Position numbers and translations under genes: made by a program. DNA of 64,000 bases from Mycobacterium stomatepiae (lineage in GTDB: Bacteria > Actinomycetota > Actinomycetes > Mycobacteriales > Mycobacteriaceae). The notes under the pieces were generated by a model, which ran no database searches, was not told the DNA's origin, and worked only from the letters and a program-made list of their open reading frames with translations. Positions 39,759-48,716 of this stretch are shown here, piece by piece. Each line of letters begins with the position of its first letter. The stretch's first letter is position 1. The DNA lies in contig NZ_AP022587.1 in NCBI RefSeq assembly GCF_010731715.1, positions 3,224,001 to 3,288,000 on the forward strand, written 5' to 3'.

Positions 39759-40648
39759 CCAACAGGATTCGGGGCCGGGCGGTCAATCTGCAGATCCTGC
39801 CCAGTGCGATGACGGTGCTGTCCATCTGTGCGGGACTGACCTCGATCAAGTTCGCCCTCGAGCACCAACCCAAGGCGGCGATGGCGCTGATCGCGGCGGC
39901 GGCGATTCTCGACGGGCTCGACGGCCGGGTGGCCCGCATCCTGGACGCGCAGTCGCGGATGGGTGAGGAGATCGACTCGCTGGCCGATGCGGTGAACTTC
40001 GGCGTGACCCCGGCCATCGTGCTCTACGTGACGCTGCTCTCGACGTCGCCGGCCGGCTGGATCGCGGTGCTGCTGTACGCGGTCTGCGTCGTGCTGCGGC
40101 TCGCGCGGTTCAACGCGCTGCAGGACGACGGATCCCGGCCCGCCTACGCGCACGAGTTCTTCGTCGGCATGCCCGCGCCGGCGGGCGCGATCTCGATGAT
40201 CGGCCTGGTCGGGCTCAAGCTGCAGTTCGGGGACGGCTGGTGGTCGTCGACGGTGTTCCTGTGCCTCTGGATCGCCGGGACATCGATATTGATGATTAGC
40301 AAGATCCCGATGCGCAAGATGCACGCGGCGGCGGTGCCCCCGAACTGGGCGGCGCCGCTGCTTGCCATCCTCGCGATCTGCGCTGCGGCGGCGGTGTTGG
40401 CCCCCTACGTCTTAATCTGGGTCATCATCGTCGCTTACCTCTGCCACGTCCCCTTCGCGGTGCGGAACCAGCGCTGGCTGGCCGCACACCCTGAGGTGTG
40501 GGACGAAAATCGCGAGCAACGGCGCGCGGTGCGGCGTGCCAACCGTCGCGCCCAGCCCCACCGCCGGCCGATTGTCCGGCTGGGGCGCACCGGCGGACGC
40601 TCGGTGGCACGGCTGGGGCTGCGTAAGCCGGGTGGGCGATTGCCATGA
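39755..40648 (+). CDS. pssA: CDP-diacylglycerol-serine O-phosphatidyltransferase
   Basis: A 297-residue membrane enzyme of the CDP-alcohol phosphatidyltransferase family, making phosphatidylserine from CDP-diacylglycerol and serine. The motif DG-x2-AR-x8-G-x3-D-x3-D is complete in [20 protein letters not shown] and the following LAD. There are about six to eight membrane helices and a basic Arg-rich tail. It overlaps psd and the following ATPase gene by four bases each, forming a tight operon. Confidence 0.96.
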   Translation: MTNRIRGRAVNLQILPSAMTVLSICAGLTSIKFALEHQPKAAMALIAAAAILDGLDGRVARILDAQSRMGEEIDSLADAVNFGVTPAIVLYVTLLSTSPAGWIAVLLYAVCVVLRLARFNALQDDGSRPAYAHEFFVGMPAPAGAISMIGLVGLKLQFGDGWWSSTVFLCLWIAGTSILMISKIPMRKMHAAAVPPNWAAPLLAILAICAAAAVLAPYVLIWVIIVAYLCHVPFAVRNQRWLAAHPEVWDENREQRRAVRRANRRAQPHRRPIVRLGRTGGRSVARLGLRKPGGRLP

Positions 40649-42741
40649 CGGATCCCGGCGCGGGGTCCGGACAGCTGACACTGACCGCCCGGCTGAATAC
40701 CTCAGCCGTCGACTCGCGCCGCGGCGTCATCAGGATGCACCCCAATGCCGTTGCCGCCCTTGGCATCCGGGAGTGGGACGCCGTCTCGCTGACGGGATCG
40801 CGAACCACCGCGGCGGTGGCGGGACTCGCGGAGTCAACCATCCCGGTGACCACGGTGCTGCTCGACGACGTCACGCTGTCCAACGCCGGGCTGCGCGAGG
40901 GCACCGCGGTGATCGTCAGCGCGGTCACGGTGTACGGCGCACGGTCGGTGACACTGAACGGCTCTTCGCTGGCGATCCAATCGATTACCTCGGCCACCCT
41001 GCGTCAGGCCCTGCTCGGCAAGGTGATGACCGTGGGCGACGCGGTGTCGCTGCTGCCCCGCGACCTCGGTCCGGGCACCTCGACGTCGGCGGCCAGCCGG
41101 GCGTTGGCGTCGGCGGTCGGGATCAGCTGGACCTCGGAGCTGCTCACGGTCACGGGCGTGGATCCCGACGGACCGGTCAGCGTGCAGCCGAACTCGTTGG
41201 TCTCCTGGGGCGACGGGATTCCGATGAGCACGAGAGCGCCCCGCCCGGAGCCGGTCGCCGTCGCGGATCCCGCCATCGGAGTCGATGATCTCAAGGGTTC
41301 CCAGGTGCAGGCCGGCAAGCTCAGCGAATGGCTGAAGCTGGCCCTCGACGAACCGCACCTACTGAAAACCCTGGGTGCCACCACGAATTTGGGTGTGCTG
41401 GTCTCGGGTCCGGCCGGTGTCGGCAAGACGACGATGGTGCGCGCGGTGTGTGCGGGCCGCCGGCTGGTTCAACTCGACGGCCCCGAGGTCGGCGCTCTGG
41501 CGGCCGAAGACCGGCTCAAGACGGTGGCCGCCGCGGTCAGCGCAATCCGCGACGGCGGTGGCGTGCTGCTGATCACCGACGCCGACGCGCTGTTGCCGGC
41601 GACCGCGGAGCCGGTGGCCGCCCTGATCCTCGCCGAGCTGCGCACCGCGGTGGCCACCGACGGCGTGGCGCTGGTAGCCACGTCCGCGCTACCGGACCAG
41701 CTCGACCTGCGGCTGCGCTCCCCCGAACTCTGCGACCGCGAGCTCGGCGTGCCGCTGCCCGACGGCGCGACCCGCAAGGCGCTGCTGGAGACGCTATTGA
41801 AGTCCGTACCCGCCGGCGAGCTGAACCTCGATGAAATCGCCAGTCGTACACCGGGTTTCGTCGCCGCCGACCTGGCCGCACTGGTACGCGAGGCGGCACT
41901 GCGCGCGGCGTCGCGAGCCAGCACCGACGGCCAGCCACCGACGCTGAACCAGGACGATCTGGTCGGCGCCCTCTCCGTGATCCGGCCGCTGTCCCGCTCG
42001 GCCAGCGAGGAGCTGACGGTCGGCAACGTCACGCTCGACGACGTCGGCGACATGGTCGAAGCCAAGCAGGGGCTCACCGAAGCGGTGCTGTGGCCGCTGC
42101 AGCATCCCGACACCTTCGCGCGTCTCGGCGTCGATCCGCCGCGCGGCGTGCTGCTGTACGGGCCGCCCGGCTGCGGCAAGACCTTCGTGGTCCGGGCGCT
42201 GGCCAGCACCGGGCAGCTGAGTGTGCACGCGGTCAAGGGCTCTGAGCTGATGGACAAATGGGTGGGCGCGCTGGCGCCGCGGCGGGGCCAGAGCTTCGAC
42301 TCGGGGGTGACCGATCGGGTGGTGGCGTCGTTGCTGACCGAGCTCGACGGCATCGACCCGCTGCGCGACGTCGTGGTGCTGGGCGCCACCAACCGGCCGG
42401 ATCTCATCGACCCCGCGCTGCTGCGCCCGGGCCGGCTGGAACGGCTGGTGTTCGTCGAACCGCCGGATGCGGCCGCGCGCCGCGAAATCCTGCGGACCGC
42501 AGCGAAATCCATTCCGCTGAGCCCGGACCTCAATCTCGACGACATCGCCGCCGAACTCGACGGGTTCAGCGCCGCCGACTGCGTGGCCCTACTGCGCGAG
42601 GCCGCGCTCACCGCCATGCGGCGGTCGATCGACGCCGCCGACGTGACCGCCGCCGACCTCGAGGCGGCCCGCACAACCATACGACCCTCACTGGACCCCG
42701 TTCAGGTGGAGTCGCTACGCGCGTTCGCCAAAGCCGTCTAG
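40645..42741 (+). CDS. Cdc48-like double AAA ATPase, second domain lacking Walker B
   Basis: A 698-residue Cdc48/VCP-like protein (Mtb Rv0435c, about 728 residues). The N-terminal Cdc48 double-psi barrel region is followed by AAA domain 1 with Walker A GPAGVGKT (255-262) and a degenerate Walker B (LLITDAD). AAA domain 2 has Walker A GPPGCGKT (506-513). In domain 2 the text runs ELMDKWVGA-LAPRRGQSF (join near residue 542), omitting the roughly 27 residues that normally hold the SEKAVRELF helix and the Walker B DE pair. The reading frame is kept. ATP hydrolysis by domain 2 should therefore be lost. Confidence 0.9.
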   Translation: MTDPGAGSGQLTLTARLNTSAVDSRRGVIRMHPNAVAALGIREWDAVSLTGSRTTAAVAGLAESTIPVTTVLLDDVTLSNAGLREGTAVIVSAVTVYGARSVTLNGSSLAIQSITSATLRQALLGKVMTVGDAVSLLPRDLGPGTSTSAASRALASAVGISWTSELLTVTGVDPDGPVSVQPNSLVSWGDGIPMSTRAPRPEPVAVADPAIGVDDLKGSQVQAGKLSEWLKLALDEPHLLKTLGATTNLGVLVSGPAGVGKTTMVRAVCAGRRLVQLDGPEVGALAAEDRLKTVAAAVSAIRDGGGVLLITDADALLPATAEPVAALILAELRTAVATDGVALVATSALPDQLDLRLRSPELCDRELGVPLPDGATRKALLETLLKSVPAGELNLDEIASRTPGFVAADLAALVREAALRAASRASTDGQPPTLNQDDLVGALSVIRPLSRSASEELTVGNVTLDDVGDMVEAKQGLTEAVLWPLQHPDTFARLGVDPPRGVLLYGPPGCGKTFVVRALASTGQLSVHAVKGSELMDKWVGALAPRRGQSFDSGVTDRVVASLLTELDGIDPLRDVVVLGATNRPDLIDPALLRPGRLERLVFVEPPDAAARREILRTAAKSIPLSPDLNLDDIAAELDGFSAADCVALLREAALTAMRRSIDAADVTAADLEAARTTIRPSLDPVQVESLRAFAKAV

Positions 42742-43311
42742 CACCGCGCGCACCGACACCGCGACGTCGGCCTCCAGCCAGGACGGCATCGGCTCGTCAC
42801 GGGCATGGCGCCGCACGACGGCGTAGGGCAGGTCGACGATCGCGCGAGCAACGGCATCGACGGACCGGGAATCCCTGCGGCCATACAGTTTTCGAGCCAA
42901 CACGCCGACCCGCTCGGTCAGCGGCGCGTTCATCGCGACCACGGTCTCCTGAAATTTCGCGTCAGGCTCCTCGTCGAGCAGGTCTGTCGGCCGGATGGTC
43001 AACAGCAACCGGGCATCTTCGGGAAGTTCGCGCGCGAAGCTGATCGCGGCGACGGCCATCGCGACCGCGGTATCGGCAGGGGTATCCAAGTCGGCGGCCA
43101 TCGCCCGGGACTGGAAGCGCTCCAGCGCGCGCAGCCAGGCGGCCGCCAAGATGCCGTCGCGGTTGCCGAAGCGGTGATAGAGCGTGCCGGCCGGCGCACC
43201 GCTGGATTTCGCGATCGCCGCGACACTGGCCGCGCGCGGCCCACCCTCGAGCACCAGCGCCCGGGCTGCGTCGAGGATCACATCGGTCTCATGCTTTCGC
43301 GGAGGTGCCAT
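42715..43311 (-). CDS. TetR family regulator
   Basis: A 198-residue TetR regulator. The helix-turn-helix SVAAIAKSSGAPAGTLYHRF lies at about 29-48. Its 3' end overlaps the convergent ATPase gene by 27 bases. It is divergent from the truncated gene at 43333, with 21 bases between starts. The sequence TTCC-N8-GGAA at 43324-43339 spans that start codon and could be its operator. Confidence 0.86.
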   Translation of the reverse strand: MAPPRKHETDVILDAARALVLEGGPRAASVAAIAKSSGAPAGTLYHRFGNRDGILAAAWLRALERFQSRAMAADLDTPADTAVAMAVAAISFARELPEDARLLLTIRPTDLLDEEPDAKFQETVVAMNAPLTERVGVLARKLYGRRDSRSVDAVARAIVDLPYAVVRRHARDEPMPSWLEADVAVSVRAVLDGFGERA

Positions 43312-43332
43312 GATCTAGTACATTCCTTCTAT

Positions 43333-43983
43333 ATGGAACGATTGCCCTATATTGATGAGCATGCCATAACCATCGACGCGAATCGCGCAGAAACGTGGTC
43401 GGCGCTGCTGCGGGTGATGTGTCGCGACCCGCACGACCCGTCCACCGTGCCAATCGGTTTCGTGCTCGACGAAGCGCGAGAGCCCGAATGGTTCGCGCTG
43501 AAGGGCCGCCACCTGTTCGCGATCTACCGGTGGGTGTTCGCGCTCGACGCCGACACCGCTGGCCGCACCCGGGTACGCGCGACCACCTGGGCGGCCTTCC
43601 CGGGTGTGCACGGGACGATCTATCGCGCCCTGGTCGTCGGCAGCGGCGGACACCGGGTGGTCACCCGCGCGACGCTGAAACGCATCGCGGCCGCGGCACG
43701 GTCCGAGCAGACCGAGACCGGCCAGACCGCGTCCGACTACACCGACGTCTTCGAAGTCCCGCTCCCGCCCGGCGACGCCCGCACTGCCGAGCAGACGTTT
43801 CGCGACTCGCTCGGCGGTTACCGGGGCGGGGGCGCGGTCCTGTGGATCCACCGCCACATACTGAGATTTCACCTCGGGCCGCATTCCTCGCCCGATCACC
43901 TGATCGGTTGGAAGATCATGCATTCGTGCTCAGCGGAACCGACGCCGCGGGCCTGGCCGACGCGAACCGGCTCGGCGAGTTGA
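43333..43983 (+). CDS. DUF2867/SRPBCC-like protein, C-terminus replaced by a junction
   Basis: A 216-codon frame. Residues 1 to about 130 read as one complete small domain (MERLPYIDEHAITIDANRAE, then AFPGVHGTIYRALVVGSGGH). Residues 137-195 look like the start of a second, related domain (DVFEVPLPPGDARTAEQTF, SPDHLIGWKIMHS). The last 20 residues are low-complexity Pro/Arg/Thr translation, probably out of the natural frame. The natural second domain appears cut off where the LuxC remnant begins. Family naming is tentative. Confidence 0.5.
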   Translation: MERLPYIDEHAITIDANRAETWSALLRVMCRDPHDPSTVPIGFVLDEAREPEWFALKGRHLFAIYRWVFALDADTAGRTRVRATTWAAFPGVHGTIYRALVVGSGGHRVVTRATLKRIAAAARSEQTETGQTASDYTDVFEVPLPPGDARTAEQTFRDSLGGYRGGGAVLWIHRHILRFHLGPHSSPDHLIGWKIMHSCSAEPTPRAWPTRTGSAS

Positions 43984-44468
43984 TCTACCACGAACTCATC
44001 TCGTTGCCCGAGATCGTCAGCACCGCACCCCGCTATCCCAACCGCGAGCTACTCGACCATCTCGAGGCATCCCGCATGACCGACGACTTCTATCGCGTGA
44101 TCGGCGGCGAGCGGCACGAGGGCGCGATCGTCGTCTCCCAGTTCGACGAGCCGGTCGACTATTCCCCGATGTTGTCGGGGCGCGTGGCCAACATCGTGCC
44201 GGTCGATAGCATCGACCGGGTGACCGCCGCAGTCAACGCCTACACTCAGACCATCGGCATCTATCCTGAGTCGCTCAAGCGGCAGCTGCGAAACACGCTG
44301 CCGCTGTTCGGCGCCCAGCGGCTGACCAGCCTTGGCTACGCGTGCAGTGTCGCGGTCGCGATGCCCCAGGATGCCATCGAGCCGATCCGGCGGATGTGCA
44401 AGTGGATCGTCGACGAAGAATGCGATCCCGCGACGGTCGTCCCGCTCTGGGAGCTGGCCCGCCCATGA
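43926..44468 (+). pseudogene. Acyl-CoA reductase (LuxC family) C-terminal remnant
   Basis: From GTG 43926 a frame of 180 residues matches only the C-terminal third of LuxC-type acyl-CoA reductases, such as INAYTQTIG-like AVNAYTQTIGIYPESLKRQ, FGAQRLTSLGYACSV and DAIEPIRRMCKWIVD. The N-terminal NAD-binding part and active-site cysteine are absent, and the preceding gene is truncated at the same point, so a deletion probably fused the two. A product could still be translated, since the end overlaps the SDR start (ATGA), but it would lack catalytic residues. Confidence 0.65.
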
Positions 44469-45397
44469 GCGAACGTCGGACCGCGTTGGAGATCGTCGAG
44501 GGAATCGTCCTGTCCGGCAAGGTGTGTGTGATCACCGGCGCGTCGGCCGGTCTGGGCCGCGAGTCGGCGCGCGCACTGGCCGCCGCGGGCGCCCACGTGG
44601 TCCTGGCCGCCCGTAATCGGGAGGCGCTGGACGAGGCCGCACGGTGGGTGCGCGACGAGGTGCCGGGCGCTCAGACGTCGACGGTCGAACTCGACCTGAC
44701 CGCGCTGTCCAGCGTTCGCGCGGCGGCGGCGACGATCCGCGAGATCACGCCCGCGGTACATGTGTTGATGAACAATGCCGGGGTGATGTTCACCCCGTTC
44801 GGCCGGACCCGGGATGGCTTCGAATTACAAATCGGGACAAATCATTTCGGGCGCTTCGAGCTGACCCGGCTACTGATCCCGCAGCTGGCCGCGGCCGGGG
44901 GCGCCCGGGTGGTGATCCTGTCCTCGGCGGGCCACGTGATGGGCGATGTGGACTTCGACGATCCGAACTGGGAGCGTCGCGACTACGACAAGTTCGCGGC
45001 ATACGGCGCCGCCAAAACGGCGAACATCCTGCACGCGATAGAAGCCGATCGCCGGTTGCGCGAGTTGGGAATTCGCGCCTACGCCGTTCATCCCGGCACC
45101 GTTGCCACCTCACTGGCCCGGTACATGTCGCGCGAAGACTTCTCCGACCTTCGCAAACTCGTCGTGGACAACAGCACCCTGCGCGGCGAAACGACCAACG
45201 GCCGGCTCGACTTTTCCACTCCCGAACAAGGTGCGGCCACGCAAGTGTGGGCCGCGGTAAGCCCCGAGCTGGCCGACCGGGGCGCGCTCTACCTGGAAGA
45301 CTGCGGGGTCAGTGAAACGGGCGCACCCTACGCGCGTGACGAGCATCGGGCCGCCGAGTGGTGGGCGCTGTCCGAAAAGCTCTGTGCCAGCGCATGA
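44465..45397 (+). CDS. Short-chain dehydrogenase/reductase
   Basis: A 310-residue SDR resembling retinol dehydrogenases: TGASAGLG for NAD(P), VLMNNAGVMFTPFG, Ser in VILSSAGH and YxxxK in AYGAAKTAN. It is a distant relative of the SDR at 30977-31891. It overlaps the LuxC remnant before it and the TetR gene after it by four bases each, so the three are one transcript. An alcohol/aldehyde substrate tied to the former acyl-CoA reductase would make sense but is inferred. Confidence 0.88.
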   Translation: MSERRTALEIVEGIVLSGKVCVITGASAGLGRESARALAAAGAHVVLAARNREALDEAARWVRDEVPGAQTSTVELDLTALSSVRAAAATIREITPAVHVLMNNAGVMFTPFGRTRDGFELQIGTNHFGRFELTRLLIPQLAAAGGARVVILSSAGHVMGDVDFDDPNWERRDYDKFAAYGAAKTANILHAIEADRRLRELGIRAYAVHPGTVATSLARYMSREDFSDLRKLVVDNSTLRGETTNGRLDFSTPEQGAATQVWAAVSPELADRGALYLEDCGVSETGAPYARDEHRAAEWWALSEKLCASA

Positions 45398-45903
45398 GCA
45401 GGCTGGAGCGTCGCAAACAGGAGATGCGGGAGAGGATCCTCGTCGCAGCGTTCGACCTGTTTCTGGCGCAGGGAGTCGCGGCCACCACGATCGAGGAGAT
45501 CTGCGAACGCGCCGACGTGGCGAACCGGACGTTCTTCAACCACTTCCCCACCCGTCAGGACATGATCCGCGCGTTGGCGCAGCGACGGCTGGTCAACCTG
45601 CACGAAGTGGTCTTCGCGCGCGCCACCGAACCGATCCCCGCGCGGCTGATCGGCGAGATGCTTGCCACCTCCGGCTATGGCATTCAGCGCGGGTTCAACC
45701 TGCACGCCACGTTCGGCGAACTCATCAAGGAAGGCGTCTCCCGCGGCGAGGTCAGCACCCGTCACGACGCAGACACCTTGGCCGACATCATCGTTGGCGC
45801 ACTCTCGGGTGGCATCGTCAACTGGACGCTCGATCGCACCTACTCGCTGGAAACCAACCTGCACAACCTCGGTGTCGCGCTGGCCGACCTGCTCAAAGCC
45901 TGA
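45394..45903 (+). CDS. TetR family regulator, 3' end altered by an inserted repeat
   Basis: A 169-residue TetR regulator with helix-turn-helix TTIEEICERADVANRTFFNHF at about 29-49. ATG 45394 overlaps the SDR stop by four bases. The C-terminus reads LADLLKA-stop. The same bases recur 96 bases later reading LADLLKK-stop, so an inserted element has replaced the final residue without disabling the gene. Confidence 0.85.
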   Translation: MSRLERRKQEMRERILVAAFDLFLAQGVAATTIEEICERADVANRTFFNHFPTRQDMIRALAQRRLVNLHEVVFARATEPIPARLIGEMLATSGYGIQRGFNLHATFGELIKEGVSRGEVSTRHDADTLADIIVGALSGGIVNWTLDRTYSLETNLHNLGVALADLLKA

Positions 45904-45974
45904 TTATTTCGTCGAGCCTGTAAATCCGCAGACAAAGTGCGAGTGAGGGCCTGCAAATTTACAGGCTCGACGAA
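45897..45974. repeat. Palindromic insertion element flanked by 18-bp direct repeats
   Basis: A perfect 18-bp inverted repeat (TTCGTCGAGCCTGTAAAT at 45908-45925 and its complement at 45957-45974) encloses 31 bases. The 78-base block 45897-45974 is bracketed by 18-bp direct repeats starting GCTGGCCGACC at 45879-45896 and 45975-45992. The left copy is the end of the TetR gene. This is the form expected of a small non-autonomous element or of a one-step 96-base duplication. It can also act as a terminator between convergent genes. Confidence 0.75.
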
Positions 45975-46041
45975 GCTGGCCGACCTGCTCAAGAAGTAGG
46001 GGCGTAGTCACGGCTCCGGCGGCGAGTTGACCGCGCGAAAT

Positions 46042-46692
46042 CTACTCAGGCCAGCTGCAATTCAGGATGTTGTCGACGTAGTCGTCACACACGAACGACG
46101 GGTCGTAGTGCTTGAGCACGTCAGCATTGACGGTCCCGAAGGTCGTCGTCGGGCGGTGTTTGGTCCCCTCTGCGAAGGCGAGCAAGATGCGGCGTTTGTA
46201 GTCGGGCCGAGGGTGGGCCGCCGTCACCGCGGCCAGCGCGTCCGGGGAGAGTTTGTCGCGCCCGATGGCCAGATTGTCGGTCTCCACACCGGCGGTGATC
46301 AGCGCGACTTCCGGATCGAGGTATGCGGGAATCGCCGGAGTGGTGTGCAAAGCGACACCCAGCCAGACCTTGCGGGCATCGCTTTCACTCAATCCGTGCT
46401 GCCGCAAGAAATCGCTTGCGGCATTGGCGCTGTCGATCTCGAAACGAATCCTCGAGCTCCGGTACAGTTCGGTCAGGCCGAGGTCGTGGAACATCGCTCC
46501 GACGTAGAGTAACTCCAGATCGGGTGTCAGCCCGAGGCGACGGCCATGCAACGCACCAAAGAAAAACACCCGCCGGGAATGGTCGAATAGCAGATCGTTT
46601 TCGGTGTCGCGGATGTACTCAGTGGCATCGCTCACCAGCGCCGTGTCGGGGACGGTGACGCCCGCAATCGTGGTGTTGGACGGAATGGTCAC
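46042..46692 (-). CDS. HD-domain hydrolase (cyanamide-hydratase-like)
   Basis: A 216-residue HD-superfamily protein. Metal-binding residues are H38 (LLFDHSRRV), H69-D70 (AMFHDLGL), and a later His in GVALHTTPAI. The layout resembles fungal cyanamide hydratases and related bacterial HD proteins; the substrate is unknown. The start is GTG at 46692. The 139-base upstream gap (46693-46831) contains the 14-bp palindrome GGCTGGTACCAGCC at 46758-46771 and no gene. Confidence 0.82.
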   Translation of the reverse strand: MTIPSNTTIAGVTVPDTALVSDATEYIRDTENDLLFDHSRRVFFFGALHGRRLGLTPDLELLYVGAMFHDLGLTELYRSSRIRFEIDSANAASDFLRQHGLSESDARKVWLGVALHTTPAIPAYLDPEVALITAGVETDNLAIGRDKLSPDALAAVTAAHPRPDYKRRILLAFAEGTKHRPTTTFGTVNADVLKHYDPSFVCDDYVDNILNCSWPE

Positions 46693-46831
46693 GTGGTCGA
46701 TCTCCTCGGTAATGATGCTGGGTGGATGCTCGGCTCGAGACGGGTGTCATCGCAACCGGCTGGTACCAGCCTGGATTACCGGCGGCTCTCCGCGAATCAC
46801 TATTCGGCCGTCTAGTCCACAGATACAGACA

Positions 46832-47650
46832 TCACGGCTTCGGCAGGGACTCCCAATCGCGGGACACCCGCGAACCGAACCGCGGCGCACGTCGCTCGAC
46901 GAACGCGGCCACGCCTTCACGAGCATCGTCGGTACCCATCACGCGGTGGTGCAGCTGCGTTTCCAGCGAGGCGACCTGCCGTGGCGTGTAGCCGTGAATC
47001 GCGGTGTCCCACAACAGCCTTTTACTCAATGCCGCCGACATCGGAGCCACGTTGACCGCGATGTCGCGGCCCATCTTCAGCGCGGCGTCGAGCACCTGCG
47101 CTGCCGGCAGGGCCCGATTGGCGATGCCGAACGCCACCGCCTCGGGCCCGTCGAACGTGCGCCTGGTCAACAGCACCTCGGCGGCCACTCCGAGATTGGT
47201 CAGATGCGCCAGCGTCCAGTGCACCATGCAATCGGGTATCACTCCCCGGCGCACCTGCACCACACCATATTTAGCGTCCTCGGCGAGGATGCGAATATCG
47301 GCCTGCAGCGCGATGGTCAGCCCGATTCCGATGGCGTGCCCGTTGACGGCGGCGATCACCGGTTTGCGCAATTCGAACGCCGCCGGGTCGATCGGCGACG
47401 CGGAGAAGGCCGCATCATCTTGCGGGCTGTCGAACGGTGTTGCGCCACCGGAGAAGTCGGCGCCCGCGCAAAAGGCCCGGCCCGCCCCGGTAACCACGAT
47501 GGCCCGAACGTCGTCGTCCTCGTCGCACTCCCGGTACGCCCGGCTCAACAACGCGCCCATCTCCGCCGTATAGACGTTGAGGTGCTCGGGCCGATTGAGC
47601 GTGAGCACCGCCACGCCCGCGTCGACGTCGACCACCAGATCGGTGCTCAT
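46832..47650 (-). CDS. Enoyl-CoA hydratase/isomerase family protein
   Basis: A 272-residue crotonase-fold protein. Oxyanion-hole segments are TGAGRAFCAGADFSGG and AVNGHAIGIGLTIALQAD. The helix with VQVRRGVIPDCM carries the region of the second catalytic residue. Its ATG overlaps the stop of the F420-type oxidoreductase gene by four bases, so the two act in one transcript, probably on an acyl-CoA. Confidence 0.88.
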   Translation of the reverse strand: MSTDLVVDVDAGVAVLTLNRPEHLNVYTAEMGALLSRAYRECDEDDDVRAIVVTGAGRAFCAGADFSGGATPFDSPQDDAAFSASPIDPAAFELRKPVIAAVNGHAIGIGLTIALQADIRILAEDAKYGVVQVRRGVIPDCMVHWTLAHLTNLGVAAEVLLTRRTFDGPEAVAFGIANRALPAAQVLDAALKMGRDIAVNVAPMSAALSKRLLWDTAIHGYTPRQVASLETQLHHRVMGTDDAREGVAAFVERRAPRFGSRVSRDWESLPKP

Positions 47651-48669
47651 CGTCGGGCGGGGCTCCGGTGCAGGGCGTCGATCAATGCGGCGAGATCGGT
47701 ACTCGGCGGCGTGTAGCCCGGGAAATAGCAACACACTTCGTCGGCGCGATCGCCGAATCGCTCCGCGATCTGCCGGGCACACTGCTCGGGAGTTCCGACG
47801 ATCCCGATCCGGGCCACCATGTCCTCGGTGATCGAGGCCCGCATCTCGGCGAAGCGGCCTTGCTTGGACAGCGCGTTGAGTTCCGGCTGCATCTCCGCCC
47901 AGCCCTCGACCTCGAGCACCGGGAGATACGCCGGCGTCGAGCCGTAGAACGAGATCAACGAGGCGACACCGTTGACGGCGGCGCCCAGGTCTTCCTCGTT
48001 GCTGCCGACCGCGACCATCGCCTGCGCGATCACCGGAAAATCGTTGGCCTTTCGATCCGAGCGGCGCAGGCCCTCGTCGATCGCGGGGATGGTGCGGTCG
48101 GCGAAGTGGCGCGTGCTGTTGAACGGCATCACCAGCAGGCCGTCGGCGACTTCGGCCGCGGTCCGCGTCATGATCGGCCCCAGCGCACCCATCAACACCG
48201 GCGGCGGTCCGAACGGGTTGGGGCCCGGGCTGAAGTTGGGCGTCATCAGGGTGTGAGTGAAGAACTCGCCGCGAAAATTGAGGGGAGACTGGCCTTCCCA
48301 CGCCGCGAATATCGCCTTGATCGCCGCGATGGTTTCGGCCATCCGCGCCGCCGGCCGATCCCACGTGCTGCTGTAGCGCTTTTCGGTGTGGACCTTGATC
48401 TGCGAGCCCAGGCCGAGCCGGAATCTGCCGCCACTGAAGACCTGCAGATCGTAGGCGGCGTGCGCCATATGCAACGGGCTACGCGGCGCGGCGATCGCGA
48501 CGTTGGTCATCACCTCCAGGCCCGTCTCCTTGGCCGCGATGACCAGCGGGAAGAACACGTCGTGCGGGCCCTCGAAGGTGAACAGGCCGTCCGCGCCGGC
48601 CTCGGCGATCGCGGCCGCACTCGCCGACGCCATGGTCGGAGATCCGTTAACTTGCAGATGTACTTTCAC
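47647..48669 (-). CDS. LLM class F420-dependent oxidoreductase
   Basis: A 340-residue luciferase-like monooxygenase-fold protein of the mycobacterial F420 subgroup. Visible are GADGLFTFEGPHDVFFPL at the N-terminus, VFSGGRFRLGLGSQIKVH (cofactor region) and GIVGTPEQCARQIAERFG near the C-terminus. It should use coenzyme F420 to reduce or oxidise an unknown substrate. The start is GTG at 48669. It is co-transcribed with the enoyl-CoA hydratase gene. Confidence 0.87.
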   Translation of the reverse strand: MKVHLQVNGSPTMASASAAAIAEAGADGLFTFEGPHDVFFPLVIAAKETGLEVMTNVAIAAPRSPLHMAHAAYDLQVFSGGRFRLGLGSQIKVHTEKRYSSTWDRPAARMAETIAAIKAIFAAWEGQSPLNFRGEFFTHTLMTPNFSPGPNPFGPPPVLMGALGPIMTRTAAEVADGLLVMPFNSTRHFADRTIPAIDEGLRRSDRKANDFPVIAQAMVAVGSNEEDLGAAVNGVASLISFYGSTPAYLPVLEVEGWAEMQPELNALSKQGRFAEMRASITEDMVARIGIVGTPEQCARQIAERFGDRADEVCCYFPGYTPPSTDLAALIDALHRSPARR

Positions 48670-48716
48670 TCAACCATCCAGTCGCACAATCATTTTCCCT
48701 ATAGGAAAGCACACCG

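Noticed and set aside
45908..45974. Transposon or IS end
   Set aside because: There is no transposase or second terminus in range; a small palindromic repeat explains the data better.
43324..48712. A shared regulator site, based on TTCC...TATA...GGAA at 43324 and 48695
   Set aside because: The two have different spacing and weak symmetry, so the likeness may be chance.
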